From positions 2,480,001 through 2,544,000 of the forward strand of contig JAUDYN010000003.1 in the NCBI GenBank assembly GCA_030407005.1: a stretch of DNA of 64,000 nt. The letters run 5' to 3'. A program made the translations under genes and the position numbers. The notes beneath the pieces were generated by a model. The model saw nothing but the letters and a program-made list of their open reading frames with translations. It was not told the origin of the DNA and did not search any database. Shown in pieces: positions 25,089 through 37,011 of the stretch (position 1 is its first letter; every line of letters begins with the position of its first letter). This DNA is from Desarmillaria ectypa (taxonomy: Eukaryota; Basidiomycota; Agaricomycetes; Agaricales; Physalacriaceae).

Positions 25089-26911
25089 GCACAGTTTTGT
25101 TCTTTGCCAGTCTCTTCGACAATGTTCGTTCCAACCTCTTCTCCTTCTCAATTGCACGCATCTGAATCTTCATTACAGCGCGAGATCGTTGGTTATCTTT
25201 CTTCCCAAAATTCTCCAGCAGATCGCGTGGTGGAAAGTCCTCCGACATCAGCCCTCCTGCGCACACCATCCAGAACAGAGGACGATGCGACCTCGAAGTT
25301 GGGCCACACATCTTTTCTGGAACAGCATTTTCAGAAGTCCATTATCTCTCCTCCCAACCTCAATCACAAGCTCCTCAATCGTACCAGTCCTATCAATCAA
25401 CTAGTTCTGGCAATAATTCCCCTTGGACATCTTACGGGGACGCTTACTCTACAAATGCGCCCCAAACACACACCCCTCAGTCTAGTGACACACAGTCATC
25501 AGCGCCTTTATTGTCCTCTCTGAGCTCAGTTACAATCATAACGCCAGCCTTGATACACCAAGTCAATTCTGCTGCATCGTCTAATCCGACCCTCGCCAAC
25601 CTGCTTCAGCTAGCCGCTGCCGGAAAAGCCAGTCCCGATCAGCTGCAGACATTGGGCTTACTCATCCAGTCTCTGGCACATTCACCTGCTGTCATGTCGC
25701 AGAATGCCATGCCACAGTCGTCATATTTACCCCCACCAGCAAAAGAATTCGATCTCGTTTTTGAATTTCAGGAGACTTCATCTGAACGGTGGATACTACC
25801 AAGAGGTCCGGCTCTCTGTGAAAGAAAGATTGACAGCAGCGTGACAGATGCGGCCTACGATATCATCATTACAACATGCCTGTCGTCCACGTCGGATTCT
25901 ACAGTAACAGCGGCGCCCATTGACGATAAGGGAGAAGTAGTTACATTTCGGCTGATAAAGGCACCTTTGCCGGTATGGGATATGGTGTCACGCTGGGTGG
26001 GTGGCGAAGAAAAAATGAAGGAGAGTCGAGTAATTTTCGATCAATTAGTACGCCGTTGTCTCCAAACCAAAAATATCGGCTGATTTCTCTCAGATAAAGA
26101 ACAGACCCCATAGATCGTACCTCGCGCACCAGCTATCACCAGGATCCCTCTTAACTCAGTTACAAAATGTAAGTGGCTGCGATGGTCAGTGGAGAATTCT
26201 TACTGAAATATCCATCACGTTCGTAGGCGAACACTTCTCCACACGCTATGAAGTCATTGAGGCCTGGTCAGTCATCAGGGTCCCGCTCAAGACGCAAGCC
26301 CGCACAGCGAAAGCCTTCCACAGTCACCCCGCCTGTAAATCCTCCAGCTGTTTCACCTATGCAAGGGATACACCCCAATCCTTTGTTATTTGCTCCTTCT
26401 ACTGGATATCTGGTTCCCGCAACGTCATCGGCCTCTGTTCCTGCGCCTGCGCCTACGCCAACCCCTTTGTCTGTGTCTGTGCCTGCACCCCAACCCCAAC
26501 CCAAGCCTCCAAAACGACCTCGGGTGACAACTCCGAGACCCGTGGCACAACTTCCTCAAATTAGATGCATGTCTTGTAGTCAAACTGATGTGCCCCTCAT
26601 TCTAGGTGGAAGTGAGCGCATTTCTTCTCTCCTTGTCTTACGATTCTCATTTCTTTCTTTTGTCAGGATTCTGTCGGCCTTGCGTTGATGGAGGAAAGGC
26701 TAATCTTGAGATTCCTTCGGCACGGTACCCAGCACCGTCCCGTTCATATTATCCTACTGCCAATTATCAACATTCAATACATCCCTTGCAGCCTTTTGTG
26801 CCACCTAGTTCGTCTACGTACAGGGCCTCGCCGCTTGGAACAAACCGCGTCGCATCTCCGAATACTACCAGTACACCGATACATCATGAGCCTCAAGAGC
26901 CGACAAACTAG
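25089..26911 (+). CDS. Pro/Ser-rich protein with paired CXXC motifs, unrecognised
   Basis: The best-supported part is a frame running from about 25270 to 26049, containing SNPTLANLLQLAAAGKASPD and EFDLVFEFQETSSERWILPR. It is followed by spliced segments IKNRPHRSYLAHQLSPG and a very Pro/Ala/Val-rich stretch (PAPAPTPTPLSVSVP). A cysteine pair, IRCMSCSQTDVPLILGG, is joined through an intron to FCRPCVDGGKANLEIP, so the two CxxC pairs sit about 15 residues apart. That spacing resembles a GATA-like or small treble-clef zinc finger. The C-terminus is Ser/Pro/Tyr-rich and ends at TAG 26909-26911. The 5' end is uncertain: the proposed Met at 25089 needs an intron near 25222-25272. It may be a nuclear regulator, but that is inference only. 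Confidence 0.62.
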
Positions 26912-27007
26912 CACATATTTATTAACTACTGTATAATAGTTGTGTATTCCTCGTGTCGATAAATTATGCAAAGCAATGCAAATACCCCAGTGTTGCGTGT
27001 GTGAGTA

Positions 27008-30000
27008 CTAATTGAAAAATTTTACGGACCACCCTAGCCACCATACTAATGAACCCACCTGCGTCAATACAAGTAACAGCTCCAAAAAGACAGCACACCA
27101 TTGGATGACAATGCCTACCCAAAAGAAGGGTATGACAATCCATCGAAGACCGCCGTATGTTATCCATTGAAGACCCCAGTGAACGGACGAAGTCAAGGCG
27201 GTGCGGATCTGAAGGACAGTGACAGCGATGGATCCGTAAAAGAAGACAACTAATCCTATCCAATGCCTAAAGGATCGAACAGGAACGTGGGTAAGTGGGT
27301 ATCGTTTGGACTCTCCGGTAAATTCATGCCGGTAAAGCGGGACAATTAGGAAATCTCTGAAATCATCTCCGATGGTCTTTCCGTACGTCCTCCAAAATGG
27401 AGTGACCGTGTCAAGTAAGAATGTCAGGGCGTCCATGCCAATTTCCCAGAAATACTGGTACTGGTCTTTGTAGCTTTCTTCTAGTGCCACGATACGAGAT
27501 AACTGAGGAGTGCACATCAGGACTAGCTCGGCAGGATGCAGAGATAGAGCATACCTCAGGATATACCACAGAAGTGTGAGAAACGGTGTCTTTGTAGTCG
27601 GCTTTGACCATCTGATGAGTTTCCTGCACGGTTTTCAACAGTTCGGCCACCTCGTCTGCCTTGGAAGCTACAGCAGCCTTATTGACTGCCAAGGTATTCA
27701 AGGATTGCCTTAGAACGCATATGGGATTTTCCAAAACATCCTCTTCAACGGCAGAGCCTGTGTCGTCCCTGTTGGGGGCCAGAAATTCCTCGAATATTTC
27801 ACGCTGGCGTAAGATGCGATTGTGAATGTCATCAACAGCTCGCCACCCTCGATAACGACCCGTTTTCGTAGTGACCGCTGAAGGGTCATGACCGAACGTG
27901 TCTAACAATTCCGGAGGCAGGCCCTTATTAGGTGTACCCAACAGCGTCATAAGGCTAGTTTGAGTCACGTCGTACTCTTTGACCCCAGTTGCGACACGAT
28001 TCAATAACTGTCTTATACGCAAGTTCTGAGCTATGCTCTCTTCCAAGAGTCTATCGTCGCTATTCAAGACCTTGGTCAATATGAAAGGCTGATATATGCT
28101 CACTGAGACTTCATCTTGTACACCTGGACTAACTGGGCGTCATTTATGTCTTGTTGACGCTTCTTACTTCCATCCGTATCTGAATCTTCGAGAAGCGGTG
28201 ACGCTAACGAACCTCGAGCCTTAGGACCAGTACGGGTTATATTGGTGGTAGATGAGCGACGAGAGTGCATCTGTGGCGTCCTAATCTTTTGCAGCATGCT
28301 GGAAGCTCCATCTAGGGACATAGTCTTCGTATTTGTTGGGTTTGGTGAAGATGAAGATAATCCTAACTCTTTGGTGTACGCATCCCGCAGCGGCTGGTCA
28401 AATTTCGGAGAAAGAATGACAGTCTTCTTCATATTGTCGTCCGATTGTCCGGAGAGAGAGTTGCGAACAGATGACCCGTCATCGCTATCATTGAAAGAGA
28501 GATTGTTGTATGCGCGCGGTCGCAAGTGGAAAGGGCTTGAACTTGGGGTTATAGCGCCGATAGAACTCGTGTGTCCATACTGGCTACTGAGAGCCGAATC
28601 TCCACTCCTTCGAGAAGCGACTTCCAGAGAATCGCGAACGGGTTCCATGAGAGGCTCAAAGGAGACCCTACCATCAGCGGACTTGATTCTCGTCAAAGAA
28701 GGTCCTAGCGAATAGTGCGAAGATGCGCGGGAAGAAAGTGGCAGCGCTGCATCGCTTGGGTCAGGAGAAGACGATGAATATGGAGAAAGGGTTGTTGAGT
28801 TTTCGGGAATGGTAGATATCGAAAAGTTCGGTGCCGGAATGGTAGATGGGAACGGGGGCACTTGAGTCGACATACGATTGGCGACAGCAGCAGCCGAGAG
28901 GTACTCCTCCATTATCAAAGCAGTGAGATGCCAAGGCATATGAAGCTGCTGAACCGGCATTTTACGAGTGTCGAGATGCCTAAGCCAGGTAAATGGCTCC
29001 GATTGTTCTATAATGGTGCGTGTCATAACATTAATATTTCCCCACCATCGGGCAACTTTCAAGATGTCATAGGGACTGGAAGGTGAATCTGAAGCTACAG
29101 AGTTGTATATCAGGCGGTATTGTCTCTCTAGCTGATTGGCAGTAATGTCCCGCTTGCGTTTTGTCTGCGGGGAAGAGACGGTTTTTATTCGTGAAAGTTT
29201 AACTGAGGACATGTCAGTTCAAAAACAGAGAAATAATGATAGATAACCATACCAGCATATTGACGTTCTTGAGCTTCCAAGGCGTTCACAGAGATGGGTG
29301 GTTCCTTCTCCTTTCCTTTGCGTTTGCTCATGGAGAGGGTCCATCGTCTCTCCGTCCTGTCCTCGCCCTGATTAGATCCGCACCAGTCTAGTGTTGAGCC
29401 ATTATCAACGGAGGCTGGTATGGGGTGTAACTCGACATTGACGCGTGTACTGCCTGTCGAAGGACTGAAGTCGATCTCGGAGGCATAGGTGACGCCAACG
29501 AAGTGGGGACTATGAGAGGACGGAGAGACCGGAAGCGGGCGCGTCGAGGAGCTAGACCATGATGACCTGGAGGGAGTCTTTGTAGGGTGTGATGGTTCTC
29601 TTCCAGGGCTTTCCTTCATACGGGCATCTCGCCGCGCTTTAAGTTTCACCGCTCGCTGAACATCCTGTAAAATCAGCGGGTCTATGCACGATATCAGAAT
29701 ATTTTCATTCCCGTCGAGACGTTACTTGCCCTCATGAGCTAAGGAATATATTGTAGTTAACTTGCTATTCATGGAAAAATATGTAAAGCACGCACATAAA
29801 TCATATTCGTCCGAAAAGGCGTTTACTGCCAAATGGTTAGAATCTGAACTAGGTGCTCTGTCAAAGGCAGAAAATCCATTCCTCTGTGTGGTCGTAGCCC
29901 TTTTCACTCGTGAGGTACTTGAAGATGGGTTTACGGTCTCCATAAAATGTCCCCGCTGTCGTACATTACCCAGTGGTTTCGTTGGAAGCGCAAGAGGAGA

Positions 30001-30186
30001 ATGGTGCCGCATAGAACGGAATTTGGCTTCTGAAAGCTTGTTTGGAGAGCTGAACGGGAGTAAAAGATCCTCCTCCTCCCTTGAGAATCGAATTCGATGA
30101 CGAGATGCCGAGCCCTTCAAAAGGGCACCTGTGGATGAACGATGGCCAGAAGAGCCAACAGGAGATGTTTGTTCTGTCTCTTCCAT
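27008..30186 (-). CDS. Large orphan membrane protein with C-terminal transmembrane helices
   Basis: The minus-strand exons span from Met 30186 (MEETEQTSPVGSSGHRS) to TAA at 27008, giving about 900 residues. The N-terminal 300 residues are basic and Ser-rich (SKRKGKEKEPPISVNALEAQ). A conserved-looking segment follows, with NQLERQYRLIYNSVASDSP, YDILKVARWWGNINVMTRTI and LPMPWHLTALIMEEYL-like sequence. Next comes a second Ser-rich linker. A helical region contains RYRGWRAVDDIHNRILRQRE and VVALEESYKDQYQYFWEIG-type residues. The C-terminus carries at least two strong hydrophobic helices (WIGLVVFFYGSIAVTVLQI; IVIPFFWVGIVIQWCAVFLE). I do not recognise the family. A tail-anchored or double-spanning organelle membrane protein with a large cytoplasmic part is the plain reading. 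One junction near 28089-28123 requires an unusually short intron. Confidence 0.65.
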
Positions 30187-30432
30187 TCAACCCTAGCCTA
30201 CGCAAGACTTGTACCTTTGGCGTGCAAGTGTGTGGTGAGCATTCCAGGCCACGGTAGCTATGAGTTGGAAATGAGGCTGATTTGGGGTAGACGCAATACA
30301 CGTGGCTGGGCATTATTACTTCTCGAAGATCATTTTAATTTGATTTTGGGACTCAAAACGTCGACTGCTGCAAGTCTCGACGCTTAATTGGTACTACATG
30401 CAATATACAGATTGAGAAGAGGCATATGCCAT

Positions 30433-31340
30433 TCACTTGTGATAAATCAAGTCTCCGTCCAGCGTAGCTGTTACACCAATAGCTGCTGCGCGACTATTGA
30501 TCCTGGCAAATATGGGCGCAACCTTACGCATAATATTCGCGCGGGTGCGCGGCGTTTCGGGAACCTCATCCACTGAGCCATGCATATGAACTGCACTCTC
30601 TGGCCGGTGGGACCTCCCTGATGACCCGGCGTGCAGGGCAGCAGGAGTCCCTACGTATACATTTTGAACAGGAAGAGGTTCTCGTCTGCCTGAATTGTAT
30701 AGTACGGGCGTCGAGCTATGCTGGGGTGCCCCCAGATTGAGCGGGCCAGGGCGGTGTTTGTGCTGAAGCTGTCCGTCAACATTGGACTGAAGGAATCGAA
30801 AGTCTGACATCCGAGCTAATGATTGTGTATTCGTCAGTTCAAGGTCGGCTCACTAAGACGAAGGTAGTACTTACATCTTGGAGAGGTGTCAAGCGTTTCA
30901 GAGAATGATACTGAACTAGAACTAGTCTAGATGCAACTGTCAAACAGGAGAATGAAGAAAAAGAGTAACATCGCGTACGAAGGACCCTCTGGGTATGGGG
31001 TATGGGCTAGCAAGACCTGCCGCGATCCCAGAGGGGATCATGGGGCTGTTGCGACTGTGGTTATACAATGCCCGGTTCACGTCCGAGCTTCCGTTACGCG
31101 AGAATTCTGTGGCCGGAGTCATCGTAAGCAGTTGCACAAGTCAGAATACACAAGGTGGCACTCACGAATATCTTGGGGACTAACACTGAACAATAAGGAG
31201 TGGTGATAAGTAGATTGGGGTGTCGAAGTAGGAGTGTTGTAACCAGGGCGCTGTGCTCTATCATCATGACGAGAGTAATTGATGTGTGTCTGACCTGCAG
31301 AACGCATATGTGGGAGTACGGAGGAAGAATAAATGGACAT
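30433..31340 (-). CDS. Small Ser/His-rich orphan protein
   Basis: Four exons on the minus strand join in frame. The first begins at Met 31340 (MSIYSSSVLPHMRSAGQTH), and a second starts QFSRNGSSDVNRALYNHSRN. A short exon gives TSSSSVSFSETLDTSPR, then a last exon runs MSDFRFLQSNVDGQLQHKHR to AIGVTATLDGDLIYHK with TGA at 30433. Junctions use GTGAGT, GTACGC and GTAAGT donors. The predicted product of about 245 residues is disordered in the middle and has a more ordered C-terminus (ANIMRKVAPIFARINSRAAA). No known domain is seen. The last exon alone is a good frame, so a shorter gene starting at 30810 is the main alternative. Confidence 0.55.
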
Positions 31341-31796
31341 CTTTACAGTTATTATGTGAGGGAGAATATGAAACGTTGTATTCAACTGCGCTCTTTTTAT
31401 ATGCCTTTCAAGTCTGCCACCGCGAGCAATGCCACCTCTAGTGACTCGCCGCACGAACAAAAAAGAACAACGTGAACTAGCTAGTAAATCAAATTCTGTC
31501 CAGACAAATCATTGTGAAGAATTATGTATGCGTGGATTCTTTGTACCACGGACCAAGGCCGTGCGACAAGCCGAGGTCAAAGCAGAGAGCTGATTGTACA
31601 TATCTGGCCTACAGACAACGGGCGTAAGCAGAAGAAACGCACTTGCGAAAGGCGTTGCTCATTCGAAAGGACTCAATGTTTCATTTGTTTATATCAAATG
31701 AGGTTTTTGTACTTCCTGTATTCTGGTGTGTGAGAATCAAGAGAAACTAGACTGGCGAGGTGTGATCAACACTGCGGTCATCCAATTCGTCCATCT
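31341..31796. other. Intergenic between orphan gene and SURF1 stop
   Basis: It holds the promoter of the minus-strand orphan and the 3' flank of SURF1. Frames here are short and lack splice support. No RNA gene or repeat was recognised. Confidence 0.5.
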
Positions 31797-32839
31797 CTAA
31801 CCATAACGAGGAAGCCTGCGAACGTTGGATTTCTTCCTGTTTGCAAGAAGACGCACGAACATGAACGCAGTTAGCGCTGATAATGAATACCTAAAAAAAA
31901 AAGGGATTGATTAGGAGGCAGAGCATCAGTGATTATTTCTATACGCACCAAGTTATCACATAAGATAGATGAGAGTTTCTGAGATCGACTGTCGGAGGTC
32001 GCCCAACAGGTATGCCATGGTCAATGCAGTACGAAGCTTGACCTGCGTGTCCCTCTGATAAGATTTAGTAAAGGACATAAAATAAGGCCCAGTGCGGCGC
32101 ACCGAATATTTGTTCCAAATAGACGGGCTGCACGTTTGCCTGCTCACCGCCTGCATATTCAGTCATTGCATTCACATCATACCAGTACCATATTCCTTGC
32201 TTAGGGTCATTATCAGGAGTAAATGCATTGCGAGGTTGGGAAGCGCGAAGCATTCCAAAAACTTCTATCTCTCCCTCTGGACGGTCCCACGAATGATTTT
32301 CTGCATGTTCCTGAGATAAGAAGCCGCGATTTACTAGGATGGTCGAGCCATCTTCACGAACCAAGGGAGTGACGAGATGAACACCGATGACGCCCTCACG
32401 GACGCGAAGAGGGAACAGCATAGTGTGGGCGTGGTCCCATTTGCCTCTGATCACTACCCTGCGCCAGATAAACTCGGGAATGACCGACAAACTAGTGCGA
32501 AGTTGAGGCGTGCTGTCTAAATGAAGGGCGAAACGCGTACTTGACTTTCCTCGGTAAAGACAACGGCTGCAGCTGTAATTTCTCTTGCAGCTCATCTATG
32601 AGATTGATTTTCCACTGCAGCCGCTGCATCTGCCATGTCCCCAGACCAAAACAGAAGACCGGAATAAACCCGACCACAACGACCGTGGGTGTGATCCACC
32701 GTTCCTTCCGCGGCTTATACAGAGCAGGGACTGACGCTGTCTTGCGTGAAAATAATCCTGAAAATAGCCATCGTACTTGAAAATTCGGCGCGAAGGATGG
32801 CGGTCTGAAGCGGGCGTGTTGGCGAAACAAGCGAAACAT
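31797..32839 (-). CDS. SHY1: SURF1/SHY1 cytochrome c oxidase assembly protein
   Basis: A mitochondrial inner-membrane protein needed for haem insertion and assembly of COX1. The start at 32839 gives an Arg/Phe-rich presequence (MFRLFRQHARFRPPSF) with no acidic residues. Next is the first transmembrane segment TPTVVVVGFIPVFCFGLGTW with the family motif GTWQMQRLQWK. The intermembrane domain has FIWRRVVIRGKWDHAHTML, VHLVTPLVREDGSTILVNRG, IWYWYDVNAMTEYAGGEQAN and GIPVGRPPTVDLRNSHLSYV. The second helix (YSLSALTAFMFVRLLANRKK) lies after a final intron with a T10 tract. The stop is TAG at 31797. The length of about 300 residues is normal. It is divergent from SLA2. Confidence 0.94.
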
Positions 32840-32915
32840 GGTAGTTCGCACGCAGCAGCGACAATTTCGGACTAGCACAGCTTCTCCTTCCTTTTGCAAC
32901 CATCATCCGCCAGTA
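32840..32915. promoter_or_regulatory. Very short divergent promoter, SHY1/SLA2
   Basis: Only 76 bp lie between the SHY1 ATG and the first bases of the proposed SLA2 start codon. Transcription start sites of at least one gene must therefore lie inside or beyond this stretch. It carries a CTTCTCCTTCCTTTTGC pyrimidine tract (32881-32897) and no TATA box. Confidence 0.5.
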
Positions 32916-35900
32916 ATGTAGGTTCATGTCATTTACTACTATAGCTGGAGTCTAACAGTATAATGCAGGTATGGTCGAAATACCCGCCAGAGCGGGTTCG
33001 ACATCGAGGAGGAGATACATTACCCTACTAGGCCTGTCGACAAAGACAAGGCCGAACAAGAACTTGTCGTGAATATCAAGAAGGCGACCAGCCCAGAGGA
33101 AACTGCTCCAAAGCAGAAACATGTTCGAAGTGCGTCTGTGTTATCAGCTCGTACGACTACGGTCTTACAGGAGGACAGAATGCATCGTGTTTACATGGGA
33201 CTATCATTCCTCGATCTCATTTTGGAGTGGCCTGCGCGTGCAACCTATTCTTTCTGACGAAGTTCAGACATTTAAAGCATTGATAACCGTCCACAAAGTT
33301 CTCCAAGAGGGCCATCCGAATGTAAGCTACAGTTCGCCTTGATTTGCGTATACGCTTCTTATGTCTACAGACCATCAAAGAAGCGCACGGGCAAACATCA
33401 TGGCTGGAAACTTGTTCCAGGACAGTTGGTAATGATGGAATGCGAGGTATGTTACCCCGGAAGCTGCTGTGGCGTCGCTCATAGAGAACAGGGTACGGGC
33501 CGTTAATCAGAACCTACGTTCAGTTCATCTTGGCCAAATTGCGCTTCCACCGACTTCGACCAGAATTCAACGGTCTCTTTGAGTATGAAGAATACGTCAC
33601 GCTGAAGGGCATCGATGATCCAAATGAAGGGTACGCAATCAACGCTCACTGTCAACCTATCCATTCAATGATTGTCTTAGCTATGAGACCATTTCCGACT
33701 TGATGGGTTTACAAGAACAAATTGATTCCTTCCAGAAAATGATTTTCTCGCATTTCCGCCACTCAGCGAACAATGAATGCCGCATATCTGCCCTTGTACC
33801 ACTGGTCAAGGAGAGCTGGGGTATTTATCGTTTCATCACAAGTATGATGCGAGCAATGTATAGACGTGAGATTCCCGGTTCTAATTGTCGACTGGGCTTT
33901 CAACTTCGTATATAGGAACGAACGATGTCGATGCTCTAGAACCTCTGAAGGAACGGTACACCCAACAACATTACAATCTACGGAAGTTTTACTACGAATG
34001 TTCTAATCTCAAGTATCTCACTGGTCTCATCAATGTGCCAAAATTGGGTCATGTACGTGTTGACTTTCTTGTCTTCCTGTACCGTATACCATTTATGATA
34101 TCTTAGGAACCACCCAATCTGCTAGACACCGGGGATGCTCCCGATCTCCCTGCTCGTCCCAAGACAGCTGTCAAGTCTCCCTCACCTCCTCCCGTCGCAC
34201 CATCACCTAATGACATGAACGAGCAAGCCAAGATGCTCAAGCAATATGAAGAACAGCAAGCTCTCCTTCAAGCATCTAGGGAGGCGGAGGAGCGTCGACG
34301 CCAAGAACTAGAGCAGCAACAGGCTCTAGAGTTTGAACAGAGACAACGAGAGCAAGCTGAAGCGCAACGCCTCGCTCAGGAACAGCTCATGCTTCAGCAG
34401 CAGCAGATGTATAATAGTCAAGCTGCGCAGCAAGCGGGTGAACTAGAGCGTCAGTTGCTTGCTATGAGAGGTCAGTATGAACGAGACCAGATCTTTTTGG
34501 AACAGTATGATCGGGTATGTTTTTACGTTATCGATCATGTCCTGCATTCAACGTCAGATTTTAGCGGGTGAAAGCATTGGAGGCCGAATTGAATGGCGTC
34601 ACCTCCCATATAAACTCACAGATGGCATCGAAGGACGAACTGATCAAACAGCTGCAAGATCAGGTTACTCTATGGCGCAACAAGTATGAGGCACTTGCGA
34701 AGCTCTATAGCCAACTTCGCACTGAGCATTTGGATATGCTCTCCAAATTCAAGCAATTACAGCTGAAAGCAAATTCTGCTCAAGAAGCCGTTGATCGCAT
34801 GGAGCGCATGGAGAGAGATTTGAAGGCGAAAAATTTGGAGCTAGCCGATATGTTGCGTGAGCGTGACCGCGCCAGGTTCGAGTTGGACCGCGCGAAGTCA
34901 TCAAGCAAGGAGGATGTCGATCGTTTGCGTCGCGAACTCAATTTCGCGAACGAGCGCGCCGAGGATGCGTCACGTTCAAAGAATTCGGAAGTTACCTCAG
35001 TTCTTGCTAAGTATAACAGGCAGCTTTCCGAGCTGGAGGACTCGTTACGCGTAGGTTTATTTCTCCACGCATGCCTGAGAGATACTCATGTTTTGCAGGG
35101 CAAACAAATTCAAATTGACGATCTCCTTACGAAACTTCAAAATTCTAATGATGAAATTGAACATTTACGCGAGGAAAAGGATCAAGAGATCATGATCCTG
35201 CAGGAGAGTGTTGATAGCACTCTTCAACAACTCAATGATGCGCAACAGGTACGTTCCCAGTCTTCCAGGGCCTTTACAACGCCGCTAATGCCATAGCAGG
35301 ATCAGGGCGAAGTCAGTCGGGGTCTGGATGCCCAAATTGATACCTTGATTTTAGATAACAGGAAGAAACTCAACGAGATCATCGGTTAGCTTCTCTTCTC
35401 ATATTGTTCTGACCACTATTTGAACGCGTATATTCAGACTCTATCCTGAAGGCTTGTGTCTCGAAGGTCGATGAGTCTATCTATGAGCTGGAGTCCCCAA
35501 CACAAGCCGGCAATCTCAATTCAACGCCGGAGTACACACTGTCCATGATTGAAAAGTCGACCAACAACGCCATGGAGTTCGCGACGGTGTACAATTTGTA
35601 CCTTGGAGAAGAAGCTGGAGGCGAACATGTGGAGGTTATCAAGACCGCAAACGAATTTGCTCAATCTCTTGCCGATGTTTTGATCAATAGCAAAGGCATC
35701 ACACGACTGGCCAGCGATGATGACGCCTCCGACAAGATTATTAGCGTTGCCAAAGCTGCCGGAGACGTCGGCCTTCGTTTCTTCATGAACTTGCAGTCTT
35801 ACAAACTTGATCTTCTGCAACCCAACCAACGAAAAGACGTTGTAATGCGCAACAACAGCGAAGCCCGTGGAGCACTCATGAAGTTGTCAGAAGTTGTCGA

Positions 35901-36675
35901 CAAACTGATTCCCAAGGGCGCCAAATCCGGTGCATTAGCTCGTGCCAACGGAGATATCGGGGACATCGTCGAGCAGGAAATGATGGGTGCTGCCAAAGCT
36001 ATCGAGCTTGCGACGCAGCGCTTACAGGAGCTCATGGCCCGACCTCGTGATTCATCTCGCTTTAGTGCCGTTGACTTGCAAGTACATGATTCCATCTTGT
36101 CGGCTGCAATGGCCATCACCAATGCTATTACACGACTCATCCGAGCTGCAACCGAGTCACAGCAGGAGATCGTGGCACAGGGCAAAGGGTCGAGCACTTC
36201 ACAACAGTTTTACAAGCGAAACAACAGGTGGACAGAAGGCCTTATCTCTGCTGCTAAAGCTGTTGCGTTCGCGACGAATCTCCTCATCGAAAGCGCTGAT
36301 GGAGTGCTTTCGGGAACTCATTCATTGGAACAGCTCATCGTCGCTTCTAACGAGGTAGCTGCTGCGACTGCCCAGCTCGTTGCGGCTTCTCGCGTTAAAG
36401 CCAATCTCATGTCCAAGACCCAAGAACGTCTCGAATTGGCTGCCAAAGCAGTTACTGAGGCTTGCAAGGCTCTTGTCCGTCAAGTTAAGGCTGTATCGGC
36501 CCAGCAAATCGAACAGGAGGATATTAACTACAAGGATATGGCTGTTTTAGAGTTCAAGAGACGGGAGATGGAGCAGCAGGTGGAGATTCTTAAACTGGAG
36601 AAGGAACTTGGTGGGGCGAGACATCGTTTAGGAGCTATGAGAAGGGCAGGATATCATACAGATGAGACAGATTGA
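32916..36675 (+). CDS. SLA2: Endocytic adaptor Sla2/END4 (HIP1R family)
   Basis: Sla2 couples clathrin-coated pits to actin. The ANTH domain (roughly residues 15-290) includes VVNIKKATSPEETAPKQKHV, KCIVFTWDYHSSISFWSGLR and ITVHKVLQEGHPN, the PI(4,5)P2-binding face. A Pro-rich linker (PSPPPVAPSPND) follows. A long Gln/Glu-rich coiled coil (about residues 340-650) includes EEQQALLQASREAEERRRQE. The C-terminal I/LWEQ (THATCH) actin-binding module contains RWTEGLISAAKAVAFATNLL and QLVAASRVKANLMSKTQERL, ending AGYHTDETD. The total is about 1,070 residues, as expected. The first coding codon appears split: AT at 32916-32917, intron 32918-32968 with a CTAAC branch site, then G at 32969, giving MYGRNTRQSGFDIEEE. 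No other upstream Met enters this frame. Confidence 0.95.
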
Positions 36676-37011
36676 ATAAGTTTCTTCAACGTACCACATC
36701 TTTTACATGTAATACTTCTAACACGGAATACCATCATTTTGAATGCTTTGCTTGAGGTGGGAGGGTAAATGTACAGTACCAGCCACCGGCCATGGATGAA
36801 TGTAAAAATTTGTTGGAGGTACACGAAGGAATGTAAAGGAGGGTGATCTACGAATGTATAACCTGGTGGGTTTTTGCAGCTGTATTAACACAATAAGATG
36901 GAAAGCAGATGAAAAAGGTAAGAGCACACGCTTAAGGTATCGTATATAGCAAATAAGAACATAAAGATAGGATATGTACGCGCATCCGCTGAGAAAGAGA
37001 ATAGGGTGTCG
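36676..37011. other. Convergent 3' region, no gene
   Basis: This stretch lies between the SLA2 stop and the stop of the next minus-strand gene, with AT-rich 3'-UTR-like sequence on both sides. No hairpin or RNA gene was recognised. Confidence 0.5.

Noticed and set aside
35799..36197. Minus-strand 132-codon frame opposite SLA2
   Set aside because: It lies antisense to the highly conserved THATCH-proximal region; the plus strand explains the sequence, and the antisense protein has shadow composition (Ser/Arg/Leu).
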